Shown here: piece after piece, positions 23,047-31,910 of the stretch
Numbering within the stretch: position 1 is the stretch's first letter
Layout: every line of letters begins with the position of its first letter
Origin: Spirochaetota bacterium
GTDB taxonomy: Bacteria; Spirochaetota; Brevinematia; DTOW01
DNA: 34,832 bases
Direction of reading: 5' to 3'
Assembly: GCA_028276145.1 (NCBI GenBank)
Contig: JAPYWX010000003.1
Span: 1 to 34,832 of the forward strand
Translations under genes and position numbers: made by a program
The notes under the pieces: model-generated
Databases searched by the model: none
Seen by the model: only the letters and a program-made list of their open reading frames with translations
What the model was told of the DNA's origin: nothing

Positions 23047-24783
23047 ATGCATAGGAAGATTATGTTTTTCCTTCTCTTCTTAACTGTTTCTCTAAGTTTT
23101 GCTTTTGGTCAAGAACAAGGAGTAGAGAAGTTAACAGTTAGTGACAAAGACTCGAAGTGGTGGAACGAGGTTTTCACCATAAAGAATCCACCTGATTGGG
23201 CTAAGGGAATAGGATATGAGATATTCGTAAGAAGTTTTTATGACTCAAATGGTGATGGTATCGGTGACTTTAACGGAGTAACTGAAAAGCTAGATTATTT
23301 AAAATCTCTAGGAGTAACACATATTTGGCTAATGCCTATTCACCCTTCTAAGAACTATCATGGATACGATGTACTTGACTACTATGCTGTCAATCCACAG
23401 TATGGAACGATGGAAGACTTTGAAAACTTAGTTAAGGAAGCTCACAAAAGGGGAATAAAAGTTTTGATAGACTTCGTTTACAACCACACTTCAAAAGATC
23501 ACCCTTGGTTCATAGATTCGGCAACTAATGAAAACTCAAAGTACAAAGATTGGTATGTATGGACAAATGTTGACCCTGGCGACTGGCCAAATCCTACTGG
23601 CCAATCAAAACAAAGAGTTTGGAATAAGTTTGACTTCATTAAGGGAGCATACAGAGAAGGATGGTATTTCTACTCAGCATTTAACTTTACCATACCAGAC
23701 TTGAATTTAGAAAATCCTGAAGTCATAAAGGAGCTAAAAAACATAGCCAAGTTCTGGATTGACAAGGGAGTTGATGGCTTCAGGATAGATGCAGCAAGAT
23801 TTGCAATAGCTAAAGGTCCAGATGCACAAGCAGACACACCCGAAACAATAGCTTTCTGGAAGGACTTCATGGGATACCTCAAAAAAGTAAAACCAGATAT
23901 ATATGTTGTTGCTGAGATATTCGCAGGACCTGACATAGTACAAAAATACTATCAAGGTGGTACTACATTCACCCATGGATTTAATTTTGAGTTCTCAACA
24001 TCTTTCGTTATACCTCTACTAGTGGCATCAAAGGTAAAAGTTCCAAGTGCAAAAATGCTAAGCTGGTACAACAGTAAAGCATTTCCTATAACCTTCTTAG
24101 CGCCTTTCCTCTCAAACCATGATGTAGGGAGATTCGCAACTAAAATAAGAAGTGAAGATTCACACAAGATAGCACTAACTCTACTATTAACAACTCCTGG
24201 TGGATTACCATTCCTTTACTACGGAGATGAAATAGGCTTACCAGAAGATTCAAAAGTCATCATAGGTGACGGAGGCATGAGAAGCATAATGATGTGGACA
24301 GATGAACCATTCGGTGGATTCACCAAAGGCACTAAAATATGGCACGCAAGATTTGATACTAACCTTGTCAACATCTCCGTCAAAGTCCAAGAAAACAATC
24401 CTAACTCAATACTAAACTACTACAGAAAATTAGTAGAGGTAAAAAGCTCATCAAAAGCTTTATCACAAGTAGCTGATTTCAAAGTGCTTGAAACTTCCGA
24501 CCCAATACTAGCATACGCTAGGAAATACGAAGATGAGTACGCAATAATAATTTGCAATCTATCCAAGAGAGACCCCAAAGATGTTGTTCTAGACTTAGGA
24601 GAAGTCCTAAAAGATGTAAAATACGATAAAGGCATTTCCTCCCTAATTGATACAGATGTTAACGCAATAGGTCAAAAACTAGCATCAACAGGACAAGCAG
24701 AGATAGCCCTAAAACCAAAAGAGATAATAACCCTAACATTCAAATCAAACAAACCTGTTAAAACAGAACCAAGCAAGAAATAA
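23047..24783 (+). CDS. Secreted alpha-amylase (GH13)
   Basis: 578 residues from the ATG at 23047, chosen for AAGGAGG six bases upstream and because the signal peptide (KIMFFLLFLTVSLSFAFG) starts here; the open frame extends 23 codons upstream without support. All GH13 regions are present: DSNGDGIGDFNGV calcium loop (about 67), DFVYNHT (142-148), GFRIDAA with nucleophile D248, VVAEIFAG with acid E290, and SNHDVGR with H358-D359. It should cleave alpha-1,4-glucans (starch, glycogen) outside the inner membrane. No lipobox or surface-layer anchor is seen. It complements the intracellular GH13 at 6193-7449 and the GH57 at 26448-28943. Confidence 0.94.
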   Translation: MHRKIMFFLLFLTVSLSFAFGQEQGVEKLTVSDKDSKWWNEVFTIKNPPDWAKGIGYEIFVRSFYDSNGDGIGDFNGVTEKLDYLKSLGVTHIWLMPIHPSKNYHGYDVLDYYAVNPQYGTMEDFENLVKEAHKRGIKVLIDFVYNHTSKDHPWFIDSATNENSKYKDWYVWTNVDPGDWPNPTGQSKQRVWNKFDFIKGAYREGWYFYSAFNFTIPDLNLENPEVIKELKNIAKFWIDKGVDGFRIDAARFAIAKGPDAQADTPETIAFWKDFMGYLKKVKPDIYVVAEIFAGPDIVQKYYQGGTTFTHGFNFEFSTSFVIPLLVASKVKVPSAKMLSWYNSKAFPITFLAPFLSNHDVGRFATKIRSEDSHKIALTLLLTTPGGLPFLYYGDEIGLPEDSKVIIGDGGMRSIMMWTDEPFGGFTKGTKIWHARFDTNLVNISVKVQENNPNSILNYYRKLVEVKSSSKALSQVADFKVLETSDPILAYARKYEDEYAIIICNLSKRDPKDVVLDLGEVLKDVKYDKGISSLIDTDVNAIGQKLASTGQAEIALKPKEIITLTFKSNKPVKTEPSKK

Positions 24784-24798
24784 TTAAAGGAAAAACTC

Positions 24799-24822
24799 TA
24801 CCGGGGATAACATTCCCCGGTA
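24799..24822 (+). terminator. Hairpin after alpha-amylase
   Basis: TACCGGGGA-TAACAT-TCCCCGGTA, nine perfect pairs, 15 bases past the stop. No T run follows, so it may end transcription or protect the mRNA 3' end. Confidence 0.6.
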
Positions 24823-24944
24823 TCCAATTAATCAAAATAATTTCAACAATACTTCCATCAAACTTACTTACGGTAAAGTCAGGCATATCCTTAGTGTGAC
24901 ACGGTCTAGAAACAGCTATCAATTTATTGTTTTGAAAAATTCAA

Positions 24945-24972
24945 CAGGCTAAGCCTGCCACAGGTAAACCTG
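24945..24972. repeat. CAGGC/GCCTG and CAGGT/ACCTG palindromes
   Basis: CAGGCTAAGCCTG (24945-24957) and CAGGTAAACCTG (24961-24972), 16 bases apart, preceded by TTGAAAAATTCAA. The arms differ by a paired C-to-T/G-to-A change. The 330-base gap 24784-25116 has no gene; besides this it holds two hairpins. Confidence 0.85.
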
Positions 24973-25071
24973 TCTCTCTTCAATCACCAGAGTAGGAATT
25001 TTCACCTGTCTTAAATGTTTAGTAAGTAAAAGCGCTTAAAGAACGAAATTTTATATTTTATAAATACAATA

Positions 25072-25092
25072 ACAGGGACGTAAAGTCCCTGT
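25072..25092 (-). terminator. Hairpin ACAGGGAC/GTCCCTGT after TPR protein gene
   Basis: Eight perfect pairs with a 5-base loop, 25 bases past the stop at 25117; on the minus strand it is followed by TATTGTATTTA. Confidence 0.6.
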
Positions 25093-25116
25093 GATAAAAA
25101 CATTAGCAATAGAAAA

Positions 25117-25827
25117 CTACAAAGATGAGAGTAGTTTCTTAAGAATCCTCATCTCATCTTCATCGGCTATAGGCTCAGAATCATTAAACGGCAAGCTAAG
25201 ACCTTTTTCTACAATTTCCTTTGCTTTCTTTTTATCACCAATATCTATAAGGAATTCAGCGTAAAACCTATAAGACATCCTATTATTATACTTTATAGCT
25301 TCCTCAAAATCTTTCTTAGCTTTATTTTTATCGCCTACACTTACAGGCCACCCCGGAGCTTTGTGGTAAACTCTACCTCTAACAGCGTAAGCAGCACCAT
25401 CTCTAAACTTAGGGTCTAAACTTATAACTTTAGTCATCTCATCAACTATGGGACCAGCTAGAAAGAGGCTATTCATTATACCTGTAGCTTCAGCCCACGA
25501 ACCATAAGCAACTCCTAAATAATAATGCCCCTCAACTCCCCCAGGATTAACCTTAGTAGCAAACAGAGCGGCATCCTTTGCCTCTTCAAATATCTTTTTC
25601 TTCTCCTCTACCACTTTAACAAAATAATTTCCGAAAAACCTGGCAACAGCAGAAAACTTCCAAGCAGAATCGTAATCTTTCTTTGAAAGATACTCTGACT
25701 TGTAATAATCATAAGCCCTTTTAGCTTCATCATAATTCGTAAGAGACCTGAATATATCTACTCCAAAACCATACCTAACAAAACAAACAAAAAGAACTGC
25801 AAAGACAAATAAGAATCTCCTTTTCAT
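25117..25827 (-). CDS. Exported TPR-repeat protein (TatT-like)
   Basis: 236 residues. A signal peptide (FLFVFAVLFVCFVRYGFG) directs export; a cysteine at about residue 15 lies within the hydrophobic core rather than in a clear lipobox. Helical repeats follow: SYLSKKDYDSAWKFSAVARF-type start, VEGHYYLGVAYGSWAEATG, KVISLDPKFRDGAAYAVRGR and KAKKDFEEAIKYNNRMSYRFY. The YLGVAYGSWAEA... plus KVISLDP pattern resembles the T component of some TRAP transporters (TatT of Treponema), which forms a periplasmic trimer. No TRAP P, Q or M genes are present, so that reading is tentative. Good GGAGGG ribosome site and promoter. Confidence 0.7.
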   Translation of the reverse strand: MKRRFLFVFAVLFVCFVRYGFGVDIFRSLTNYDEAKRAYDYYKSEYLSKKDYDSAWKFSAVARFFGNYFVKVVEEKKKIFEEAKDAALFATKVNPGGVEGHYYLGVAYGSWAEATGIMNSLFLAGPIVDEMTKVISLDPKFRDGAAYAVRGRVYHKAPGWPVSVGDKNKAKKDFEEAIKYNNRMSYRFYAEFLIDIGDKKKAKEIVEKGLSLPFNDSEPIADEDEMRILKKLLSSL

Positions 25828-25845
25828 AAATCCCTCCTTAAAGGT

Positions 25846-25874
25846 ATCATATTAATCAAGAAGTAGAATTTCAA
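25846..25874 (-). promoter_or_regulatory. Promoter of the TatT-like gene
   Basis: On the minus strand TTGAAA (25869-25874), 17 bases, TATGAT (25846-25851). Confidence 0.55.
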
Positions 25875-25900
25875 CAAATCACAAAATATCATTATAAAGT

Positions 25901-26458
25901 ATGAAAAAACAAATACGAACATACGCCTTGAAAAGGAGAAACATAATCCCCCCCTTGGAACAAATAGAATCTTCCTCCAAAATAATATCAAACCTCACTA
26001 AATCTGATTTATGGAAAAACACAAAAAGTGTTATGTTATACATGTCAGTAGGCTCTGAGGTGTTTACGTTACCTCTATTGTCTAAAGCAATAGAAGAAAA
26101 CAAGAAAATAATTTTACCGAAAGTAAAGGGAAGACACATAATTCCCACAGAAGTTGAGGGAAAATTTAGACTAATTAGCGGTTTTGGTGGTATACTCGAA
26201 CCAGAAGCTGAAGAAATATACACAGGCATAATTGAACTATGTATACTACCATTAGTTGCATTTGATAGCCAAGGCTACAGATTAGGATACGGTGGAGGAT
26301 ATTACGACAGATTCCTCAAAGAATACGAAAGCAAAATAAAGTTTAAAATAGGGTTGGCATACGAAAAACAGAGACTAGAAGAAATACCTACTGAAGAACA
26401 CGATGTTACTCTTGATGCCATATGTACTGAAAACGGAATAACACTATTTAGAAAGTAG
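25901..26458 (+). CDS. 5-formyltetrahydrofolate cyclo-ligase
   Basis: 185 residues, normal size. The N-terminal basic helix KKQIRTYALKRRNII and the ATP-binding motif GYRLGYGGGYYDRFL (about 127-141) are diagnostic. It converts 5-formyl-THF to methenyl-THF with ATP, returning a stored folate form to one-carbon metabolism in the cytoplasm. No Shine-Dalgarno is seen; TATCAT lies eight bases before the ATG, which would suit a leaderless mRNA. The gene diverges from the TatT-like gene and converges on GH57 with an 11-base overlap of coding ends. Confidence 0.93.
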   Translation: MKKQIRTYALKRRNIIPPLEQIESSSKIISNLTKSDLWKNTKSVMLYMSVGSEVFTLPLLSKAIEENKKIILPKVKGRHIIPTEVEGKFRLISGFGGILEPEAEEIYTGIIELCILPLVAFDSQGYRLGYGGGYYDRFLKEYESKIKFKIGLAYEKQRLEEIPTEEHDVTLDAICTENGITLFRK

Positions 26459-28943
26459 CTCTTCTGTACTTGTAAGTTGAAATATTAAACCTTTCGCAAA
26501 TGTCTAATAATCTCTTTATCTTCTCCAACTTCTCTTTATTTCCCTGAGCTTCCTGGATAAGCTTCGAGATACCTGTAGGTGACTCCAGAAATTCATAAAG
26601 CTTATCTTCTATTTCTCTTCTATTGTATATTTCTATTCCAGCCTGAGAAACAAAATCCATCACACTGATTATTTCTTTACACCCTGAATCTGCATTAGAC
26701 GATATCACTTCATCTACTTTCTTACTCAAAAACTCATAAAGCCCTTTCTGTAAGGACACGAGAGGAACATTTAAGTTGTTTTCTTTTGAAATCTTTATAA
26801 CCTTAAGAAGATAATGAGTATTCAAATCCTTACCCTCAAGCAATAGCTGCGACTGGTTATCCACATACTCCTTGAACAGATAAGAAATAAGTATTTTCTC
26901 TTCTTCCGGTAGTTTCACACCTAGCAAATAATAGCTCTCTATGACTTTCATATATTCTGAAATATCAAAATCTGTCCTTAGCCTCAATGACTTAAATTGC
27001 TTCTCGAAGAGTTTGTAAAGTATAGATTCTCTGACCTCATACTTGAGGTCAAGTAGCGTATATCCTCCAGAGAACCAATCATTGAAAAACCTCTTCACTT
27101 TCGTTAACTCCAACTCCTTTATAACTTTTTCAATGTAGTTTTCAATACCGTCATATAAATGTTCCTTGGTGTAAATGTATACCTCTCCAGTGCCGTAAGA
27201 TAGGAAAATGTAATATATATAATCTGCCCTTTCCAGCGTTATGTTGTTAGCCAATCTCACTATACCTCCCAAAACTTCAAAGCCATCAGAAACAAAAGAG
27301 CTACTTTTTTGCGGAATAATTGTATAAAAGTAATAGTTTTCAGGTTTCTGAATGTTTTTCTCACCTAGAAGGTACTTATACAACACATACTGAGCAACTA
27401 TCCTTTCAGGAGTAAATTTATACTTTTCTATCCAATTCTCAAATATCCACCTACCGTCATTAAACTGCCTTATATTACTCTTAGCCTTACTTAAGATATC
27501 TAGGAACTTATCTTTCACTTCAGTTCTTATATGGTCTCTGAGCAAGTAGAAAATATACGAAGCATATCTCATTACCTGTACTGTTTCAATACCAGAGATA
27601 TCAGCAAAAAACCAACCACAGCTTGTATACATAAGCATTTCATTATACAATGCTTCAAGGAACTTCAAAACTGTTTCCTTCTGTTCCTTTGTCAATTCTT
27701 GAGCTTTATGCTTGCTCAAGAACTCCTCAATATACTTTTCCCACTGATTTGGTGGCACAGAAGGACGAATAAAAACTAAATCTATGTAGTCATTTCTAGC
27801 TTTCCATATATCCTTGAGATAAGAGCCTATCGTGATTTCTGACAAAGAATACAGTTCATCTCTAAGGTAATCAAAAGCATTTCTCAAAGGTTCCCTCCAT
27901 GCTTGATTCCAGCCAGGCTGGCTACCTGTAGTACACCCACAATCTCTATACCATCTATCAACTCCATGAGCACAACTCCAAGAAGTACCTAAATTATTGT
28001 GTCCCTTCTTAAGTATAACCTCTTGAGAAGGCTTAATTATATCCAAAACATTAGCAAAGTTTGTAAAGTTAAATACTTTTTCTCGTTCATTCATCGTCAC
28101 CAAGTAAGAAAGGCACATATCGCCAAATGGTTCATGATGGCCATATACTTCACCATCAGTTGCTATTGAGACAAAAACCTTCGGACCATGCAGATGAGAA
28201 ACTTGAGACAAAATAGCAGATTTAAAAGCTTCTGCACTCCTCAGAAGATGATTAAAGCTAACAGCATGAGACAAATAACCATTGTAGAAGAAAACGGCTA
28301 TTTCACCATTCGGTTCTTTCAAAATGTATGGCTTAGAAAAATCTATGTCTCCTTTCGAAACATCAACCCAATTCTGACCAACCTTAACCTTTTCAACCTG
28401 ATGGGGTGAAAGTATTATGAATTTTACACCGTATTCTATCAAAAATTGAACAACAATATCATTAACAGCAGCCTCAGGCAACCATATACCCTCAGAAGGT
28501 CTACCAAACCTCTTTTCAAAATCTCTCAACCCCCACTCTATTTGTGTTATCTTATCTCTATCAGAGGCCAAAGGAAGTATCATATGATTATAAGCCTGTG
28601 CTATAGCATTACCATGACCATTGTTCCTATTTCTACTGTTATAATCTGCCTCAAGTATCTTCTCGTAAACTTTCTTATGATACTTTTCGAGATAGCTAAG
28701 AAGAGTAGGACCAAAGTTGAAACTTATATACTCGTAGTTATTGACAATTCTTTCAATTCTACCGAAGTCATTAAGGACCCTTGAAAAAGCCATTGACCTA
28801 TAACATTCATCAGTTATTCTCTCGTTCCAATCATGCCAAGGATAAGCAGAATCCTGTAAATCAATCTCACCAGTGTAAGGATCTTCCCTAGGTGGCTGGT
28901 AAAAATGCCCATGAATAACGAGATAAATCTCCTTGTGCTCCAT
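26448..28943 (-). CDS. Glycoside hydrolase family 57 protein with DUF3536-type C-terminus
   Basis: 831 residues. GH57 regions are present: HGHFYQPPRE (11-20), GHGNAIAQAYNHMILP (about 112), GIWLPEAAV with the presumed nucleophile glutamate (about 158), and SIATDGEVYGHHEP with the acid aspartate (about 265). The cysteine-rich stretch CAHGVDRWYRDCGC follows. The C-terminal half (about 400-831) is helical, of the DUF3536 type that often extends such enzymes. Family members act on alpha-glucans as amylases or transferases; the exact reaction of this subgroup is not known to me. No signal peptide, so cytoplasmic. Ribosome site GGAGG before the ATG. Confidence 0.9.
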   Translation of the reverse strand: MEHKEIYLVIHGHFYQPPREDPYTGEIDLQDSAYPWHDWNERITDECYRSMAFSRVLNDFGRIERIVNNYEYISFNFGPTLLSYLEKYHKKVYEKILEADYNSRNRNNGHGNAIAQAYNHMILPLASDRDKITQIEWGLRDFEKRFGRPSEGIWLPEAAVNDIVVQFLIEYGVKFIILSPHQVEKVKVGQNWVDVSKGDIDFSKPYILKEPNGEIAVFFYNGYLSHAVSFNHLLRSAEAFKSAILSQVSHLHGPKVFVSIATDGEVYGHHEPFGDMCLSYLVTMNEREKVFNFTNFANVLDIIKPSQEVILKKGHNNLGTSWSCAHGVDRWYRDCGCTTGSQPGWNQAWREPLRNAFDYLRDELYSLSEITIGSYLKDIWKARNDYIDLVFIRPSVPPNQWEKYIEEFLSKHKAQELTKEQKETVLKFLEALYNEMLMYTSCGWFFADISGIETVQVMRYASYIFYLLRDHIRTEVKDKFLDILSKAKSNIRQFNDGRWIFENWIEKYKFTPERIVAQYVLYKYLLGEKNIQKPENYYFYTIIPQKSSSFVSDGFEVLGGIVRLANNITLERADYIYYIFLSYGTGEVYIYTKEHLYDGIENYIEKVIKELELTKVKRFFNDWFSGGYTLLDLKYEVRESILYKLFEKQFKSLRLRTDFDISEYMKVIESYYLLGVKLPEEEKILISYLFKEYVDNQSQLLLEGKDLNTHYLLKVIKISKENNLNVPLVSLQKGLYEFLSKKVDEVISSNADSGCKEIISVMDFVSQAGIEIYNRREIEDKLYEFLESPTGISKLIQEAQGNKEKLEKIKRLLDICERFNISTYKYRRATF

Positions 28944-29124
28944 AATTTAACCTCCAAAGAGTATAGACTATTATAATCACATATTCAACAAGAATATGTC
29001 AAATTTTTAGATTGTGTTGGAAATAGGCTAGCACATTGCTATTAGATGTTTCACCTCTCTTTACCCTCAAACACCTTTCACTTACCAAAGAACACAAGTG
29101 CTATTAACACTCAAGAAGGTGTAT

Positions 29125-29206
29125 TTAGCACTTTACTTTTAGTAGCCCCCAATCTATTTGATTGTTGAGAGGTTTCACCTCTCTTCATTCTTCAATGTGT
29201 AATAAG
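29125..29206 (+). repeat. Composite dispersed element, plus orientation
   Basis: TTAGCAC, TTTACTTTTAGTAG, CCCCC, AATCTATTTGATTGTT, hairpin GAGAGGT-TTC-ACCTCTC (29167-29183), TTCATTC, TTCAATGTGTAATAAG. It runs straight into the next array. A decayed copy lies at about 29030-29090. No gene is seen in the gap 28944-29294. Confidence 0.8.
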
Positions 29207-29209
29207 AAT

Positions 29210-29290
29210 GTGTTACTAAGCACAACGTGCTATGAAGCACGACGTACTATGAAGAACAAAGTGCTATGAAGCACAAAGTGCTATAAGCAC
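29210..29290. repeat. Five GTGCT-type palindromes, 17-bp period, abutting miaB
   Basis: Units start at 29210, 29227, 29244, 29261 and 29278. Two are GTGCTATGAAGCAC; one (29244) is GTACTATGAAGAAC with arm changes that break the stem; the last is GTGCTATAAGCAC. The array ends four bases from the miaB stop codon. Confidence 0.9.
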
Positions 29291-29294
29291 ACAG

Positions 29295-30587
29295 CTATGA
29301 ATTTATTATTTCTCCTATTAGAGTACTACCGCTAAGTTCTTTAATTCTGACACTAACGAACTTACCTATCAAATTTTCTTTTGATTCTACGGCTACCATC
29401 TTATTGTACGTAGTCCTACCAATATACTGATTCTCGTATTTACCTACATCCTCTACCAGTATTTCAAAAGTTTTTCCTACATCTTTCAGGTTACTTTCGC
29501 GGCTTATTGAATGCTGAAGATTTATTAATCTCTGTATTCTCTCAGTTTTAATCTCTTCGGGCACTTGTTCTGGCATTGAAGCGGCAGGAGTTCCTTCCCT
29601 AGGGTTAAAGACAAACATGTATGAAAAATCAAACCTAACTTCTTCAACAAGCTTCAATGTCATCTCAAAATCTTCTTCAGTTTCCGAAGGGAAACCAACT
29701 ATTATATCTGTTGAGATTGCAGCATCAGGCATTCTGCTCCGTATGTAATTTATCATGTCAACATAGTACTCATAAGTGTAACCTCTCTTCATAAGCTTGA
29801 GTATCCTATTAGAGCCACTCTGAACAGGCAGATGGAAATACCTACACAACTTATCCAATTCAGATATTGTATCAATCAAATCTCTCCTAAAGTTAACAGG
29901 ATGAGAAGTCAAAAACCTTATTCTTCTAAGCCCTTCTATCTTATTAACCTCTTTTAGTAGTTCTTTGAACGAAGTACCTATATCCCTACCGTAAGAATTC
30001 ACATTCTGCCCCAAAAGCAACACCTCAACAACCCCATTATCAACAAGCCTTTTTATATCGTCAATTATATCCTTCATTGGCCTACTTACTTCCCTACCTC
30101 TAGTCTTAGGAACAATACAGTAGGTACAAGCATGATTACAACCATGTATTATTGTGACAGAAGCCTTAAAAGGGTAAACATAATCAATCGTTGAAGGCAA
30201 AAACTCATACCTATCCATCCTTATATCTACAACCTGGTTTTGGCCACTCATTATTGCTTCAAGCATCTTACTTCTACTGTATGTCCCAAAAACACCACTT
30301 ATATGCTGAGCCTCCTTCAATAGCCTCTCTCCCCAGTTCTGAGCCATACACCCAGTAACAAAAATCCTAAGATTCGGCTTTTTCTTCTTTAGCCCTTTGA
30401 GATAACCAAGCCTACCAAATACCCTTTCCTCAGCCGTATTCCTAACACTACAAGTGTTTATGATTATAACATCAGCATCTTCCTCGTTATCTGTGTAATT
30501 AAGCCCAGAAGACTGTAACAAAGTCCTAAGCTCAAAAGAATCAGACATATTCATCTGACATCCATAAGTCTCTATGAAAAATTTCAT
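29295..30587 (-). CDS. miaB: tRNA-2-methylthio-N6-dimethylallyladenosine synthase
   Basis: 430 residues, normal length. N-terminal UPF0004 domain with three cluster cysteines, C10 (ETYGCQMN), C46 (NTCSVRN) and C80 (VTGCMAQ). Radical-SAM domain with C150, C154 and C157 in HGCNHACTYC, followed by TRGRE. A C-terminal TRAM domain (about 365-430) includes GRTTYNKMV. It adds a methylthio group to the isopentenylated adenosine 37 of tRNAs that read UNN codons, including the tRNA-Leu(UAA) and tRNA-Trp found at 32109-32272. No miaA is in the window. A TATAAT ends 15 bases before the ATG. Confidence 0.96.
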   Translation of the reverse strand: MKFFIETYGCQMNMSDSFELRTLLQSSGLNYTDNEEDADVIIINTCSVRNTAEERVFGRLGYLKGLKKKKPNLRIFVTGCMAQNWGERLLKEAQHISGVFGTYSRSKMLEAIMSGQNQVVDIRMDRYEFLPSTIDYVYPFKASVTIIHGCNHACTYCIVPKTRGREVSRPMKDIIDDIKRLVDNGVVEVLLLGQNVNSYGRDIGTSFKELLKEVNKIEGLRRIRFLTSHPVNFRRDLIDTISELDKLCRYFHLPVQSGSNRILKLMKRGYTYEYYVDMINYIRSRMPDAAISTDIIVGFPSETEEDFEMTLKLVEEVRFDFSYMFVFNPREGTPAASMPEQVPEEIKTERIQRLINLQHSISRESNLKDVGKTFEILVEDVGKYENQYIGRTTYNKMVAVESKENLIGKFVSVRIKELSGSTLIGEIINS

Positions 30588-30660
30588 ACCTTCACCAGAA
30601 ACATTATAAAAATACTATATAAATTGTAGAGATTTTTCTAATAATAAATCAAATTAGCAA

Positions 30661-30745
30661 CAGGCTAGACCTATTACTTACAGGTTAAACCCAGCTTCTA
30701 TAAAAAAGAATTTCATATTCATCGCAGAGAGGCGTAGCCTCTCTG
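30661..30745. repeat. Decayed CAGG block and GAGAGGC hairpin
   Basis: CAGGCTAGACCTA and CAGGTTAAACCCA (30661-30694) are decayed CAGG units. CAGAGAGGC-GTA-GCCTCTCTG (30725-30745) is a perfect 9-base stem, 29 bases past the flavin reductase stop; on the minus strand no T run follows. Confidence 0.75.
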
Positions 30746-30773
30746 TACTCTTATAAAAATAATTTAATAATCC

Positions 30774-31328
30774 TCACTCAAACTCAACTTCTTCGGAAGG
30801 TACTAACTTAACATATCTATTCTTACCGAAGTAGAATATAGGTGAAACTTTGTTTAAGATGGGTCTTTCGTTTTCATCAAAAACATCAGGATTTATATGA
30901 ACAGTTAGAACCTCTCCAATTATCAAATTATGATCTCCAATCTCTTCATCTTTGACAACTTTACATTCATACACAGCATAGGAGATAGGTAGAATGACAA
31001 TTCCATCGTTTTTACCTTCTTGCACAGGAATATTAAACTTAGAGATTTTGTCTACTTCCCTGCCAGAAACAGAACCTATGTTATCAACCAATTTTAGGTA
31101 ATCCCAGCTCAAAAAATTAGCAGAGAATTTCTGAGATTTTTTTATTAGCTCGTAGGTGTATCTTTTCTTAGCTATCATTACAGCAAAATACCTAGGATTT
31201 GAAGAAACGCCAGAATTCCAAGCAACTGGCATTAAGTTGATTTTATTCTCAAACTTCGTAGCTACGACAGTAACAATATTAGGGTAAAAATGGTAAAATT
31301 TATTACTCTTACTTTCAACTAGCTGCAT
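30774..31328 (-). CDS. Flavin reductase-like (FMN-binding split barrel) protein
   Basis: 184 residues. N-terminal PNIVTVVATKFENKINLMPVAW and the NPRYFAVMIAKKRYTYELIK stretch, then FSANFLS, fit the flavin reductase-like/flavoredoxin family. Such proteins bind FMN and pass electrons to partner oxygenases or iron-sulfur proteins; in anaerobes some are flavoredoxins. A partner is not evident. It follows nusG by two bases on the same strand, an unusual place, since rplK normally follows nusG. The ribosome site is weak, so it may depend on coupling with nusG translation. Confidence 0.8.
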   Translation of the reverse strand: MQLVESKSNKFYHFYPNIVTVVATKFENKINLMPVAWNSGVSSNPRYFAVMIAKKRYTYELIKKSQKFSANFLSWDYLKLVDNIGSVSGREVDKISKFNIPVQEGKNDGIVILPISYAVYECKVVKDEEIGDHNLIIGEVLTVHINPDVFDENERPILNKVSPIFYFGKNRYVKLVPSEEVEFE

Positions 31329-31330
31329 AA

Positions 31331-31903
31331 CTATATTCTTTCAGCTTGGTCAAAATATATATTCACTGGTGTTTCCCTGTTAAATATTTCTACGATTACC
31401 TTTAGCTTGAACTTATCATTGTGAACCTCAGCTACTCTTCCAACAAGCCCCTTAAACGGACCATCCGTTATTCTTACTTGATCTCCAACCTCAAATGTAG
31501 ACGATAGATCCAGAAAAGCCTTACTCTTAAACTCTCCTATCCTCTCGAATATTGACCTAACTTCCTCAAATGACAATGGCTTTGGTGGCTTCCTCAAAGA
31601 CTTCGTTCCAAGGAATCCAATAACTCCTGCTATTCTTTTTATTGCCGCCATGAACCTCTCTAGAAGATGCTCATCCTGTGGTAAATCCAATTCCATCAAT
31701 ATATATCCAGGGTAAACTCTTTGTTTCTTAATAATTTTTTGATTTGTTTTTGGGTTTTTTACCTCAACATTCTCAGTAGGTATCTTTACATTTATTACTA
31801 TCTTCTTAAAATCCTCATCCGACAATATTTCCTTTTTTATCCTCTCAACAACTTTATTTTCCATTCCGGAGACAGCTTGTAGCACATACCATGCTCTACC
31901 CAT
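31331..31903 (-). CDS. nusG: Transcription antitermination factor NusG
   Basis: 190 residues. The NGN domain begins RAWYVLQAVSGMENKVVERI and includes YPGYILMELDL; the C-terminal KOW domain has VGDQVRITDGPFKGLVGRV. NusG binds RNA polymerase and, through the KOW domain, Rho or ribosomal S10. It lies seven bases after secE. The usual rplK-rplA-rplJ-rplL-rpoB-rpoC genes do not follow; a flavin reductase gene does. Ribosome site AGGTAGG. Confidence 0.96.
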   Translation of the reverse strand: MGRAWYVLQAVSGMENKVVERIKKEILSDEDFKKIVINVKIPTENVEVKNPKTNQKIIKKQRVYPGYILMELDLPQDEHLLERFMAAIKRIAGVIGFLGTKSLRKPPKPLSFEEVRSIFERIGEFKSKAFLDLSSTFEVGDQVRITDGPFKGLVGRVAEVHNDKFKLKVIVEIFNRETPVNIYFDQAERI

Positions 31904-31910
31904 AAAACAC

